The notes below the pieces were generated by a model. That model worked only from the letters and a program-made list of their open reading frames with translations. It did no database searches and was not told where the DNA came from. From Clostridiaceae bacterium (lineage in GTDB: Bacteria; Bacillota; Clostridia; DSM-8532), in contig DUSJ01000068.1 in the NCBI GenBank assembly GCA_012842645.1, positions 1 to 7,982 of the forward strand: 7,982 nt of DNA, given 5' to 3'. Of this stretch, positions 1 through 6,659 are shown one piece after another (positions within the stretch are counted from its first letter, which is position 1; every line of letters begins with the position of its first letter). The translations under genes were made by a program, and so were the position numbers.

Positions 1-960
1 GCCGATAACATTCACCAGCAAGCTTAAAACCGATAAAACGATGGCAGGCACAGTATTCATCGCCATATCAAAACATGAAAAACTGCTTTTGGTTATTGTA
101 GACTTAAGAAGTTTCAGGCCATATTTTCGTAATACTTCGATATATCCTCTCGACCAGCGCATCCTCTGGGACCAGGACTGGCTGAATTTAACCGGCTGCT
201 CGTCGTAAAAGATGGCTGATTCGCAATAGGCTATCTTCTCTCCATCGATTACATGGTGAACGTTGAATTCTATATCCTCTGTAAGAAGGAAAAATTTCCA
301 TCCACCTGTTTTCTCGATGATGCTTCGGTGGAACAGAAACCCTGTTCCGGAAACAGCACAGCTTGTTCCCAGCAGGTTCCTGGCCCTGTTCAGGAACTGG
401 GACTCCCATAAAAACCATAAGGACAGTCCTGCCGAAACCCAGTTGCGGCCATAATTCTTGGAATTGCGGTAACTTGTTATTATCTTTTTGCCGCTGGAGA
501 ACATCTTGTTCATTTCAGCTATGTAATTCTCGTCAAGCAGGTTGTCGGCGTCAAAGACAAAAAAGCCGTCAAACGCATTCCTTGGATACATTTTGCATAT
601 CTTGTCGTACAGGAAATCCAGGGCGTATCCTTTCCCCACCCTTTGATTGTCAAAACGCTCCCAGACTATTGCCCCTGCGGCCCTTGCCTTTGCAGCGGTA
701 TCATCGGTGCAGTTGTCCGCAACCACAAAAATTTTTACAAGGTGTGAAGGATATGTCTGGTTCCTGATGCTTTCTATTAGTTGGGTAATAACTGCCTGCT
801 CGTTGCGTGCCGCGATCAGGACAGCATACCTGTGCAGTTTTGCACTGCCGCATGTTTTTTTCTTCCGGATGAACGGAGCGGCTACGTAACAAAACTGATA
901 GGAACAGCATAGCAGGAATATCGCGGCAATTATGGCATTGATCAGCCTTATAATTTCCAA
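1..960 (-). CDS. Family 2 glycosyltransferase, processive type, membrane-bound (3' end beyond window)
   Basis: I translated 320 codons without a stop from a TTG start at 960; the reading frame leaves the window at base 1. The start follows an AGGAAG ribosome site (974-969) at 8 nt. A hydrophobic N-terminal helix (residues about 3-20) is followed by a GT-A domain. It shows VLIAARNE (47-54), VVADNCTDD (79-87), the metal-binding FDADN (136-140), SGTGF (205-209), the catalytic-base motif TED (227-229) and QRMRW (265-269). The D, DxD, TED, QxxRW set is that of processive synthases such as the cellulose, hyaluronan and poly-N-acetylglucosamine enzymes. A second membrane segment begins near residue 300. 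The protein probably adds sugars from a nucleotide donor to a growing chain on the cytoplasmic face while exporting it; the sugar cannot be told. It lies 47 bp downstream of the histidine kinase on the same strand with no terminator between them, so co-transcription is likely. Confidence 0.9.
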   Translation of the reverse strand, partial: MEIIRLINAIIAAIFLLCCSYQFCYVAAPFIRKKKTCGSAKLHRYAVLIAARNEQAVITQLIESIRNQTYPSHLVKIFVVADNCTDDTAAKARAAGAIVWERFDNQRVGKGYALDFLYDKICKMYPRNAFDGFFVFDADNLLDENYIAEMNKMFSSGKKIITSYRNSKNYGRNWVSAGLSLWFLWESQFLNRARNLLGTSCAVSGTGFLFHRSIIEKTGGWKFFLLTEDIEFNVHHVIDGEKIAYCESAIFYDEQPVKFSQSWSQRMRWSRGYIEVLRKYGLKLLKSTITKSSFSCFDMAMNTVPAIVLSVLSLLVNVIG

Positions 961-1007
961 GCAAGACACTTCCTTTTTATGGATTAATTTTCAGCAAATA
1001 AAGTTTA

Positions 1008-2915
1008 CTATATGATTTCGAAACTTACAACAATTTTGAATAAATCGCCATCAACATACAGGTCCAATTTCCCGTGCTGCAATTCTGTCAGGCTTTTTGC
1101 AATGGAGAGCCCAAGGCCGCTGCCTTCCGTATTTCTTGAACTGTCTCCCCGGACAAATCTTTCAAGGAGCTCATCACTGGATATATTCAAAGGATATTTT
1201 GAAATGTTCCTGAAGGTGATGACAGCCTGCCTGTCTTTTATGTCAAGATTTATATAAGCCCGGGTAGATGGCTGGGCATACTTGCATATATTGTTCATCA
1301 GGTTGTCAAAAACTCTCCACAGCAATCTTCCGTCCGCCATTACAAAGACCTCTTCTTCAGGCTTCTTCAGGATCAGTTCAATGCCGATATCCTTCAGCTT
1401 TTCCTCGTACTCTCCGACGGTTTGGGCAAGCAGGACCCCAATTTCAGTCCTGGCCCAGTTAATTTCAATATTGCCTGTTGAAGCCTTGGAAGCTTCCACG
1501 AGATCCTCAGTCAGTTTTTTCAGCCTGGTGGACTGGCGGTCCAGCACATCTATATACTCTTTCAATGTCTCGTTTTCGATCTTTTCCTTTTTGATAAGGT
1601 CCACATAGTTGATTATCGAAGTAAGCGGCGTTTTGATATCATGAGATACATTTGTGATCAGCTCGGTTTTGAACCGTTCGCTTTTCAGGCGCTCATCAAC
1701 CGCCCTGGAGATACCTTCGCTGATACTGTTCAGGTTCTGGCCGTGTTTTTTCAGGTCCAGGAACAGAAACCTGGTATCCACATGATAGCCCGCATCGCCC
1801 TCAGCCATTTTCCTGGCTGCTATCTGCAGCTTCTGCAGGCCAATGGCAGTCAACAGTATAATCGGAACCAGGACGAGCCTTTCAAGAAACCACAGGAGCG
1901 CCAGGGTGTTCCTTTCATCCACGGAAGCGAGCGATATGAACTCGATCAGGGATATCGCCAGGATAACCAGGACTGTCTTCCCAACCAGGGGTATATTCGT
2001 TATTAGGTACTTTATGATGCCAAAAGTCCGGGATACGATCCTGCGTATTAAGCTGAAAACCCGGTAAACAACGGTGTTTTTCCACCAACCTCCAAGCTTG
2101 CACCTGGTGGCGAAAGACATGCAGGCCATAAGCGCAAGGAGTATATCGCAAATAGCGCATATGACGACAAGCATTATCATCCCCGCTTCAGAAAGGACGT
2201 TGATATGGGTTATTACCTTCAGCTGGAAGTAGAATATTATAAGTATGCACAAACCAAGGATATCAAGCGGGATCTTGTCCATGGTGCCGGGTACGACCCT
2301 GTCTTCGCCTTTTTTTCTGCCTGCGCAGCACATGAGGAATATGAACACGATAATGGCTGCTATGAAGGATAGTGCCGTGATCGGAATTATTGCATACCTC
2401 ATCTTGTATGCAAGTTCAACAAAACGGTTTGCCATCTTATACCGGTCATTTGCAGCCATGGCTCTGGCCACGTAACAGTCGATGGTATAGATCTTTATTT
2501 CACTGCCTGTCTGCCGACCCGTTGCGTCACTGTATACGATGTAATCCTCGTATTGATATGTCCGTCTCAGCAGGTACTCTTCACCAAGGTAGTTGCTTAG
2601 TATCACTCTGCCGTCCGGATCTTTGAGCACGAACCGGAAGTTGGTCTTTTCGTGAGAAAAAGCTTCCTGGTATTCCTTAATTTCATAAAGATTGTTCATG
2701 TAAACCGGGAAATACTCATAGAAAACAGTGTAGGCGTACCCACGGGTAATGTCTTCAAATACGTCCTTTTTAATATCAGCCAAAGGCAGACGATAAAAAC
2801 CATACTCGTAGAACAGGTATATGCCTGCCGCGCCTGTCAGCGAAAGCATTACGGTTATGACAAAAAGGAAAATGGCAGTTACTTTTGCAGGAAAACTGCA
2901 AGTCAGTTTATTCAA
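1008..2915 (-). CDS. Polytopic sensor histidine kinase, VanS-like catalytic core
   Basis: The protein has 635 residues and starts at TTG (2915). This codon overlaps the regulator's TGA by 4 bp (TTGA) and follows a GAGGTG ribosome site. One N-terminal membrane helix (about 12-35) precedes an extracytoplasmic region (about 36-172). At least five more predicted helices follow (about 174-197, 216-233, 243-268, 309-331, 339-360). A linker then leads to the HisKA domain with the phospho-acceptor H425 in NVSHDIKTPLTSI, and to a HATPase_c domain. The N-box is NLMNNICKY (538-546) and the G2 box is GSGLGLSIAKSL (598-609). The usual DxGxG of the G1 box is not visible; NISKYPLN (570-577) stands at that place, a pattern I associate with some VanS-like clostridial kinases. 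The kinase presumably phosphorylates the adjacent regulator. The stimulus is unknown; the many membrane helices fit sensing at the membrane. Confidence 0.95.
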   Translation of the reverse strand: MNKLTCSFPAKVTAIFLFVITVMLSLTGAAGIYLFYEYGFYRLPLADIKKDVFEDITRGYAYTVFYEYFPVYMNNLYEIKEYQEAFSHEKTNFRFVLKDPDGRVILSNYLGEEYLLRRTYQYEDYIVYSDATGRQTGSEIKIYTIDCYVARAMAANDRYKMANRFVELAYKMRYAIIPITALSFIAAIIVFIFLMCCAGRKKGEDRVVPGTMDKIPLDILGLCILIIFYFQLKVITHINVLSEAGMIMLVVICAICDILLALMACMSFATRCKLGGWWKNTVVYRVFSLIRRIVSRTFGIIKYLITNIPLVGKTVLVILAISLIEFISLASVDERNTLALLWFLERLVLVPIILLTAIGLQKLQIAARKMAEGDAGYHVDTRFLFLDLKKHGQNLNSISEGISRAVDERLKSERFKTELITNVSHDIKTPLTSIINYVDLIKKEKIENETLKEYIDVLDRQSTRLKKLTEDLVEASKASTGNIEINWARTEIGVLLAQTVGEYEEKLKDIGIELILKKPEEEVFVMADGRLLWRVFDNLMNNICKYAQPSTRAYINLDIKDRQAVITFRNISKYPLNISSDELLERFVRGDSSRNTEGSGLGLSIAKSLTELQHGKLDLYVDGDLFKIVVSFEII

Positions 2916-3610
2916 GCCCTTTCACCTCGTTCCATTTTATAACCCTGGCCCCATACAACTTTCAGGTATCTCGGCTCCGACGGGTTGATCTCTATTTTTT
3001 CGCGCAGATGCCTTATATGCACGGCCACCGTGCTTTCGGAACCGAAAGAAGCCTCGTTCCAGACCTTTTTGTAAATTTCCTTCGGTGAAAATACTACACC
3101 GGGGTTTTCCATGAAGAGTTTCAGAATATCGTATTCTGTGGGGGTCAGGCTGACGGTTTCCCCGTCAAGTGTCACGGTTTTTGCCCTGTCGTCCAGTTCA
3201 ATGCCGCCGATGCGAAGTATATGAGGCTTTACCGTTCCTCCTCCGAGCTGCATGTATCTCCTGAGCTGGGACCTGACCCTAGCCAGTACTTCTACGGGAT
3301 TGAAGGGCTTCGTGATATAGTCGTCGGCGCCGATATTCAAACCCAACACCTTGTCCGTGTCTTCTCCCTTTGCAGTAAGCAGTATGATGGGGATGTTGTT
3401 CAGCTCGCGTATTTTTACCATTGCCGTAAGACCGTCCATCTCAGGCATCATGATATCCATCAGGACAAGGTGGATATCGTTGCTCCTGATGACCTGGAGC
3501 GCTTCTTTTCCGTTGTATGCTTCAAAAGTATTGTAATTTTCCGAAGACAGGTAGATTTTCAAAGCCGATACTATGTCTTTCTCGTCGTCGCATATCAGGA
3601 TATTGTACAT
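2912..3610 (-). CDS. OmpR/PhoB-family response regulator
   Basis: This is a 232-residue two-domain regulator of ordinary length. The receiver domain has the acidic pair D8/D9, phospho-acceptor D52 in LVLMDIMMPEMDG, T79 in LLTAKG and K101 in YITKPF. The winged-helix domain (about 130-232) has LTPTEYDILKLF, the recognition-helix region STVAVHIRHLREKI and the C-terminal wing WGQGYKME. ATG at 3610 follows GGAGG at 9 nt. It is the first gene of a minus-strand unit with the kinase (4-bp overlap) and the glycosyltransferase. It is divergent from the amino acid transporter and could act on either side of the shared intergenic region, where a TTAAGA direct repeat with 11-bp spacing lies. That spacing suits tandem OmpR-type dimers. 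Both autoregulation and control of the transporter are inference. Confidence 0.96.
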   Translation of the reverse strand: MYNILICDDEKDIVSALKIYLSSENYNTFEAYNGKEALQVIRSNDIHLVLMDIMMPEMDGLTAMVKIRELNNIPIILLTAKGEDTDKVLGLNIGADDYITKPFNPVEVLARVRSQLRRYMQLGGGTVKPHILRIGGIELDDRAKTVTLDGETVSLTPTEYDILKLFMENPGVVFSPKEIYKKVWNEASFGSESTVAVHIRHLREKIEINPSEPRYLKVVWGQGYKMERGERA

Positions 3611-3669
3611 TCAGCTCATCCTCCAATACAATTATGCATACAGCAGCATTAAAAACCAATTAGGAAATT

Positions 3670-3688
3670 TCTTAAGATTTCATTAAGA
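3670..3688. promoter_or_regulatory. TTAAGA direct repeat, candidate response-regulator operator
   Basis: TTAAGA occurs at 3672-3677 and again at 3683-3688, exactly 11 bp apart, about one helical turn. This is the geometry of OmpR/PhoB-family operators. On the plus strand the first copy could be a -35 for a perfect TATAAT at 3695-3700 (17-bp spacer), pointing toward the transporter. On the minus strand TTAAGA (3675 to 3670) sits 16 bp before TTTAAT (3653 to 3648), a weak candidate promoter for the regulator operon. The site could therefore serve both directions. Which promoter is real is not decided by the sequence. Confidence 0.5.
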
Positions 3689-3758
3689 TGCATGTATAAT
3701 ATCAGGATACCATAATGCATAAACCGGGATTAATTTTGAATAAATTTTCAATTATAAG

Positions 3759-3787
3759 TTGACAAACATCCGAAAATAATTTATATT
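3759..3787 (+). promoter_or_regulatory. Sigma-A promoter of the binding-protein gene
   Basis: A consensus -35 TTGACA (3759-3764) is separated by 17 bp from TATATT (3782-3787), one base off the -10 consensus. Transcription would begin near 3794, about 50 nt before the ATG at 3846. The match is strong, which suits a binding protein needed in excess over its permease. Confidence 0.8.
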
Positions 3788-3845
3788 TATACATAAAACA
3801 GCTAATAAAATGCATAAGTATTCATCAACAGGAGGATTAAAGAAT

Positions 3846-4691
3846 ATGAAAAAGACTGTTTCATTGTTGCTTGTTGTTATGCTAATTGCCATTACCCTTG
3901 CCGGATGCGGAGCAAAGAAAAGCTCCGGGGTCAAGGTCATCGACATTCAACTGACACAGGAGGAATACGCTTTTGGCGTTGACAAGAATCAGCCGGAACT
4001 TCTCGAGGCAGTAAACAAGTTTATAAGCAAGATCAAGTCTGACGGAACTTTGGACAGTATCCTCAATAAATACTTCGGGGACGGGAAACCCGAACCTGTT
4101 GCTTCCGCAGAGCTTGATCCGAGCAAGGATCAGCTGGTGGTTGCCACCAATGCCGCTTTCCCGCCCTTTGAATACATGGAAGGCGACAAATACTACGGCG
4201 TGGATATGGAAATCGCAGCCCTTCTTGCAAAGGAACTGGGAAAGGAACTGGTCATAAGCAACATGGAATTTGCCGCCGTTTGCCTTTCGGTAGGTCAAAG
4301 CAAGGCTGACATTGCAATGGCCGGGCTGTCCATCACGGAAGACAGGAAAGAACTGGTCAATTTCAGCGACAAATACTATGATGCCGCTCAGAAACTCGTA
4401 GTCAAGGCAGACGATAAAACATTTGACAATGCGAAAACCAGTGAAGATGTCGAAGCAATATTATCAAAACTGGACAAGAAAACCAGGATCGGCGTACAAA
4501 CCGGAACCACGGGCCAGCTTTATGTTGAAGGGGACGAAGACTGGGGATTTGAAGGTTTCAATGTAACTTGCGTAGGTTACTCATCAGGCTCTCTCGCAGT
4601 CCAGGATATGCTGAACGGAAACATCGATTATGTGATAATCGACGAAGCGCCTGCGGAAATCATAGCAAAGACGTTTAACGAACTCAACTGA
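3846..4691 (+). CDS. Circularly permuted amino acid-binding lipoprotein of an ABC importer (SBP_bac_3 type)
   Basis: The protein has 281 residues; ATG 3846 is chosen because GGAGG (3831-3835) precedes it at 10 nt and a clean lipoprotein signal follows, ending LAGC with C21. Residues 29-80 match the C-terminal part of ordinary family 3 binding proteins: VKVIDI, then EEYAFGV, then a helix, then KSDGTLDSILNKYFGDG. A linker (about 80-96) leads to what is normally the N-terminus: LVVATNAAFPPFEY (97-110), YYGVDMEIA, MAGLSITEDRKE with the likely carboxylate-binding R167, FSDKYY, GVQTGTTG (216-223) and IIDEAPAEI with the likely amino-group ligand D266. The chain stops at residue 281, just after that helix, where a normal protein would continue with the 29-80 segment. 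Ligand residues are kept, so it probably binds a polar amino acid outside the membrane and delivers it to the permease; the exact ligand is unknown. Confidence 0.96.
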   Translation: MKKTVSLLLVVMLIAITLAGCGAKKSSGVKVIDIQLTQEEYAFGVDKNQPELLEAVNKFISKIKSDGTLDSILNKYFGDGKPEPVASAELDPSKDQLVVATNAAFPPFEYMEGDKYYGVDMEIAALLAKELGKELVISNMEFAAVCLSVGQSKADIAMAGLSITEDRKELVNFSDKYYDAAQKLVVKADDKTFDNAKTSEDVEAILSKLDKKTRIGVQTGTTGQLYVEGDEDWGFEGFNVTCVGYSSGSLAVQDMLNGNIDYVIIDEAPAEIIAKTFNELN

Positions 4692-4716
4692 TATAAATCG
4701 TTTAATGGTCAATGAT

Positions 4717-4796
4717 AAAACTACTGAAAAATTCCGCCGTTCAGCCTCTTCCATAAGAAAAGACGGCCTTACGGCAGAACTTTTTCAGTAGTTTTT
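4717..4796 (+). terminator. Large hairpin terminator between binding protein and permease
   Basis: A 15-bp perfect inverted repeat (4717-4731 with 4781-4795, core CTACTGAAAAA / TTTTTCAGTAG) closes a further imperfect stem: TTC (4732-4734) with GAA (4777-4779) and GCCGT (4736-4740) with ACGGC (4771-4775). A second ACGGC at 4763-4767 could pair instead. The descending arm ends in TTTTT (4792-4796). Lying 25 bp after the binding-protein stop, it probably ends most of that transcript or protects its 3' end. This would let the binding protein outnumber the permease and ATPase. Confidence 0.75.
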
Positions 4797-4802
4797 CTGT
4801 AA

Positions 4803-4832
4803 TTGCTAAAATAAAAGACAACCTGTTATAAT
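4803..4832 (+). promoter_or_regulatory. Extended -10 promoter for permease and ATPase
   Basis: TGTTATAAT (4824-4832) is a perfect extended -10. TTGCTA (4803-4808) lies 18 bp upstream of TATAAT and matches 4 of 6 bases of the -35 consensus. Its position directly after the hairpin terminator and about 30 nt before the permease ATG suggests independent transcription of the membrane and ATPase genes. Confidence 0.6.
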
Positions 4833-4861
4833 ATAGAATAAAAATTCATAAAGGAAATGTT

Positions 4862-5572
4862 ATGGGAAGCTTTGCAAAAAAGGTCGAAAAATTCTGGGAA
4901 GTATTTTATGAACACGGCGGCTACACAAGGGTACTTACAGGACTTCGGAACACGTTTTATATCGCGGTGGCCGGCCTTGTGATAGGCATAATCATAGGTA
5001 CAATAATAGCAATCATAGCGGTATCACCCAAGTATAAGAGACTGCCCAGGATCTTAAACAGAATTTGCAGATTGTACGTTGGATTTTTCAGGGGATCTCC
5101 CATGGTCGTCCAGCTTCTGCTGTTCTATTTTGTTTTGCTGCCGCTGTTCGGGTCAAGAATGACTCCCCTGTCTGTATGTATGCTGGTTTTTGGATTGAAC
5201 AGCGGGGCTTATGTATCCGAGATCATGCGCGGCGGCATAATGTCGGTCGATCCCGGACAGATGGAGGCAGCCCGCGCGCTGGGACTCAGCTATTGGGTTT
5301 CCATGCTTAAAGTAGTCGTACCCCAGGCAGTGAAAAATATAATCCCCACCCTTGGCAATGAATTCATAGTGCTCATAAAGGAAACTTCCATCGTAAGCTT
5401 TGTAGGGGCTTCCGATTTGTACGTGGCGTTCAGCTATATCGGCTCCAATACCTATGAGTTCATGGTGCCATACCTTGTCATGGCGCTGATATACATTGTC
5501 CTGGTTGCGATTATCGCTTTGATTGTCAAAATGATCGAAAGGAGCCTGAGAAAAAGTGATAGACGTAATTGA
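4862..5572 (+). CDS. Amino acid ABC transporter permease, HisM/GlnP type
   Basis: This is a complete 236-residue permease of the polar amino acid family. ATG 4862 follows AGGA at 6 nt. The first membrane helix covers about residues 29-53, followed by [10 protein letters not shown] (75-84), helices near 82-95 and 101-120, and [14 protein letters not shown] (113-126). The EAA loop that docks on the ATPase runs from EAARALG (135-141) through [15 protein letters not shown] (153-167). The last helix is about 203-223, before a basic tail. With only one permease gene present it would act as a homodimer. Its end overlaps the ATPase start by 17 bp, which indicates translational coupling. Together with the upstream lipoprotein it forms an importer; the substrate is probably an amino acid but is not set by these motifs. 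Confidence 0.96.
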   Translation: MGSFAKKVEKFWEVFYEHGGYTRVLTGLRNTFYIAVAGLVIGIIIGTIIAIIAVSPKYKRLPRILNRICRLYVGFFRGSPMVVQLLLFYFVLLPLFGSRMTPLSVCMLVFGLNSGAYVSEIMRGGIMSVDPGQMEAARALGLSYWVSMLKVVVPQAVKNIIPTLGNEFIVLIKETSIVSFVGASDLYVAFSYIGSNTYEFMVPYLVMALIYIVLVAIIALIVKMIERSLRKSDRRN

Positions 5573-6389
5573 CTTAAGGAAGCGGTATGGCGACCTGGAA
5601 GTGCTCAAGGGTATAACCACCACTATCCGCGAATGCGAAAAGGTTGTTATAATAGGTCCTTCCGGGAGCGGTAAGAGCACTTTTCTGCGCTGCCTGAATT
5701 GTCTCGAGGATCCGACAGGCGGCGAGATAATATTCGAAGGCGTCAATATTGCAGATATGAGGGTCGACATAAACATCCACAGGCGCCGTATGGGCATGGT
5801 TTTTCAGCAGTTTAACCTGTTTAACAACAAGAACGTCATAGAAAACATCATGCTGGCCCCGGTCTATATCAGGACGCAGGAACTCAGGGCCAAAAAGATA
5901 AAAAATTTTTTCATAAGGATAAGGAACCTGTTCACGTCCAATAAAAAGGAGCTTTACGAGATAAACACAACAAAAGCTAAAATAATAGAGGAGGCTAAGG
6001 AGCAGGCCCTGAAACTGCTGAGGAGGATAGGTCTCGAGGATAAGGCTTACGTATACCCGTCCACCCTTTCAGGCGGGCAGAAGCAGAGGATAGCAATTAT
6101 CCGCTCCCTTGCCATGAACCCGAAAGTGATCCTGTTCGACGAGCCGACCTCAGCCCTTGACCCGGAAATGGTAGGCGAAGTCCTGGACCTTATCAAACAG
6201 CTTGCAGACGAAGGAATGACCATGGTCATAGTGACCCATGAAATGGGGTTTGCAAGGAAGGTTGCAACCAGGGTACTCTTTATGGACGAAGGGCAGATTG
6301 TGGAGGAAAATACTCCCGAAGAACTGTTTTCAAACCCTAAGCATCCGAGAACAAAGGAGTTTCTGTCAAAAGTGCTCTCGGTGCATTAA
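5556..6389 (+). CDS. Amino acid ABC transporter ATP-binding protein, GlnQ type with inserted segment
   Basis: The protein has 277 residues from a GTG start at 5556, inside the last codons of the permease gene, with GGAG at 5541-5544. All ATPase motifs are intact: Walker [10 protein letters not shown] (34-42), Q-loop Q84 in VFQQFNLF, signature LSGGQ (171-175), Walker B VILFDEP (191-197), D-loop SALD and switch H228. It powers the importer by ATP hydrolysis on the cytoplasmic face. Family members such as E. coli GlnQ have about 240 residues. Here 68 residues lie between AP (101-102) and LSGGQ, against about 34 in GlnQ. The surplus, about 107-142, is strongly basic ([12 protein letters not shown], then SNKK) and falls in the helical subdomain near the permease contact. 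The insertion does not break the frame or any motif, so the gene should be functional. Confidence 0.96.
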   Translation: MIDVIDLRKRYGDLEVLKGITTTIRECEKVVIIGPSGSGKSTFLRCLNCLEDPTGGEIIFEGVNIADMRVDINIHRRRMGMVFQQFNLFNNKNVIENIMLAPVYIRTQELRAKKIKNFFIRIRNLFTSNKKELYEINTTKAKIIEEAKEQALKLLRRIGLEDKAYVYPSTLSGGQKQRIAIIRSLAMNPKVILFDEPTSALDPEMVGEVLDLIKQLADEGMTMVIVTHEMGFARKVATRVLFMDEGQIVEENTPEELFSNPKHPRTKEFLSKVLSVH

Positions 6390-6412
6390 AAAAGCAAGGG
6401 TTTGCAATTTTG

Positions 6413-6442
6413 TTGCATTTTCCCGGATAATCATTGTATAAT
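6413..6442 (+). promoter_or_regulatory. Promoter of the ABC-F leader
   Basis: TTGCAT (6413-6418) lies 18 bp before a perfect TATAAT (6437-6442); a second TATAAT overlaps at 6442-6447. Transcription would start near 6449, giving a leader of about 340 nt before the ABC-F ATG. It begins only 24 bp after the ATPase stop, and no strong terminator separates the two, so some read-through from the transporter may also enter the leader. Confidence 0.6.
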
Positions 6443-6482
6443 ATAATCGATTATTTTAATACATCAGTCAGGAGCTGGAAGG

Positions 6483-6503
6483 ATGTTCACTTTTTCTTGC
6501 TGA
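6483..6503 (+). CDS. Putative six-residue leader peptide (MFTFSC)
   Basis: ATG at 6483 follows AGGAG (6470-6474) at 8 nt, an excellent ribosome site for such a short frame, and ends at TGA 6501-6503. The bases of its last codons (6492-6500) can pair with the antiterminator strand at 6547-6555. A ribosome stalled here would cover them. Short stalling ORFs of this kind are known upstream of antibiotic-inducible ABC-F genes. That this one is translated and senses a drug is inference. Confidence 0.45.
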   Translation: MFTFSC

Positions 6504-6659
6504 TAATGTAGCATAATATAATAATTCTATTGTGCTTGCACTTGATGCAGGAAAGTTGACTGTGCCTTCCAATCATTATATGTTCCTTATTGCAGACCTT
6601 TATGGGCTTGTTATGTCATATTTGATTAAGCCGCAGGAGTTGACTTTCCTGCGGCTTTT
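6492..6659 (+). promoter_or_regulatory. Transcription attenuator (antiterminator / anti-antiterminator) of the ABC-F leader
   Basis: Three exclusive pairings can be drawn by hand. (1) Terminator: 6628-6638 with 6647-6657. (2) Antiterminator: TGCAGGAAAGTTGACT (6546-6561) with 6638-6653, giving 16 continuous pairs of which 3 are G-U, and removing the terminator's descending arm. (3) Anti-antiterminator: TTTTCTTGC (6492-6500, inside the leader ORF) with 6547-6555, giving 9 pairs of which 2 are G-U. Segment 6547-6561 is a near copy of the terminator's ascending arm and loop (6633-6645), as expected of a competing strand. A ribosome held on the leader ORF would block pairing 3, allow pairing 2 and permit read-through into the resistance gene. 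No free-energy calculation was possible. Confidence 0.6.
6628..6659 (+). terminator. Intrinsic terminator in the ABC-F leader
   Basis: AAGCCGCAGGA (6628-6638) pairs perfectly over 11 bp with TCCTGCGGCTT (6647-6657) around an 8-nt loop. The stem runs into TTTT (6656-6659). It lies 238 bp past the ATPase stop and 126 bp before the ABC-F start, so it can end read-through from the transporter operon as well as leader transcripts. Confidence 0.85.

Larger units (their letters stand above)
3634..3815. repeat. Four ATGCAT palindromes in the divergent intergenic region
   Basis: ATGCAT occurs at 3634-3639, 3688-3693, 3715-3720 and 3810-3815, within about 180 bp. The first three are spaced 54 and 27 bp, the former twice the latter. 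The first copy is part of an 8-base palindrome, TATGCATA. They flank or overlap the candidate promoters on both sides. They may be operator half-sites or just a feature of AT-rich sequence. Confidence 0.35.

Noticed and set aside
701..964. 87-codon minus-strand frame starting at TTG 964
   Set aside because: It overlaps the glycosyltransferase start in another frame. The frame from TTG 960 continues 320 codons with all GT2 motifs.
2912..3610. A vancomycin resistance regulator (VanR/VanS proper)
   Set aside because: The similarity is at the level of the general subfamily; no ligase, dehydrogenase or dipeptidase genes of a van cluster are present.
3221..3652. 143-codon plus-strand open frame opposite the response regulator
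   Set aside because: It is a shadow of the regulator on the other strand, with no ribosome site or recognisable motif.
3810..3845. Upstream in-frame ATG that would add 12 residues to the binding protein
   Set aside because: It has no ribosome site, and the GGAGG at 3831-3835 lies inside it. The ATG at 3846 gives a standard lipoprotein signal.
4717..4796. Inverted repeat as a small mobile element (MITE)
   Set aside because: I see no flanking target duplication and no second copy in the window; the U-tract and position after a stop codon fit a terminator.
5153..5797. 214-codon minus-strand open frame opposite the permease and ATPase
   Set aside because: It lies antisense to two motif-rich genes, its translation shows no family features, and it is explained by codon use of the real genes.
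6390..6412. Weak GCAA/TTGC hairpin after the ATPase as an operon terminator
   Set aside because: The stem is only four pairs and poor in GC, so it is unlikely to terminate; the hairpin at 6628-6659 is far better.
6545..6559. Four-codon frame (MQES) as the leader peptide
   Set aside because: It has no ribosome site and sits inside the antiterminator strand; the frame at 6483 has a proper Shine-Dalgarno.
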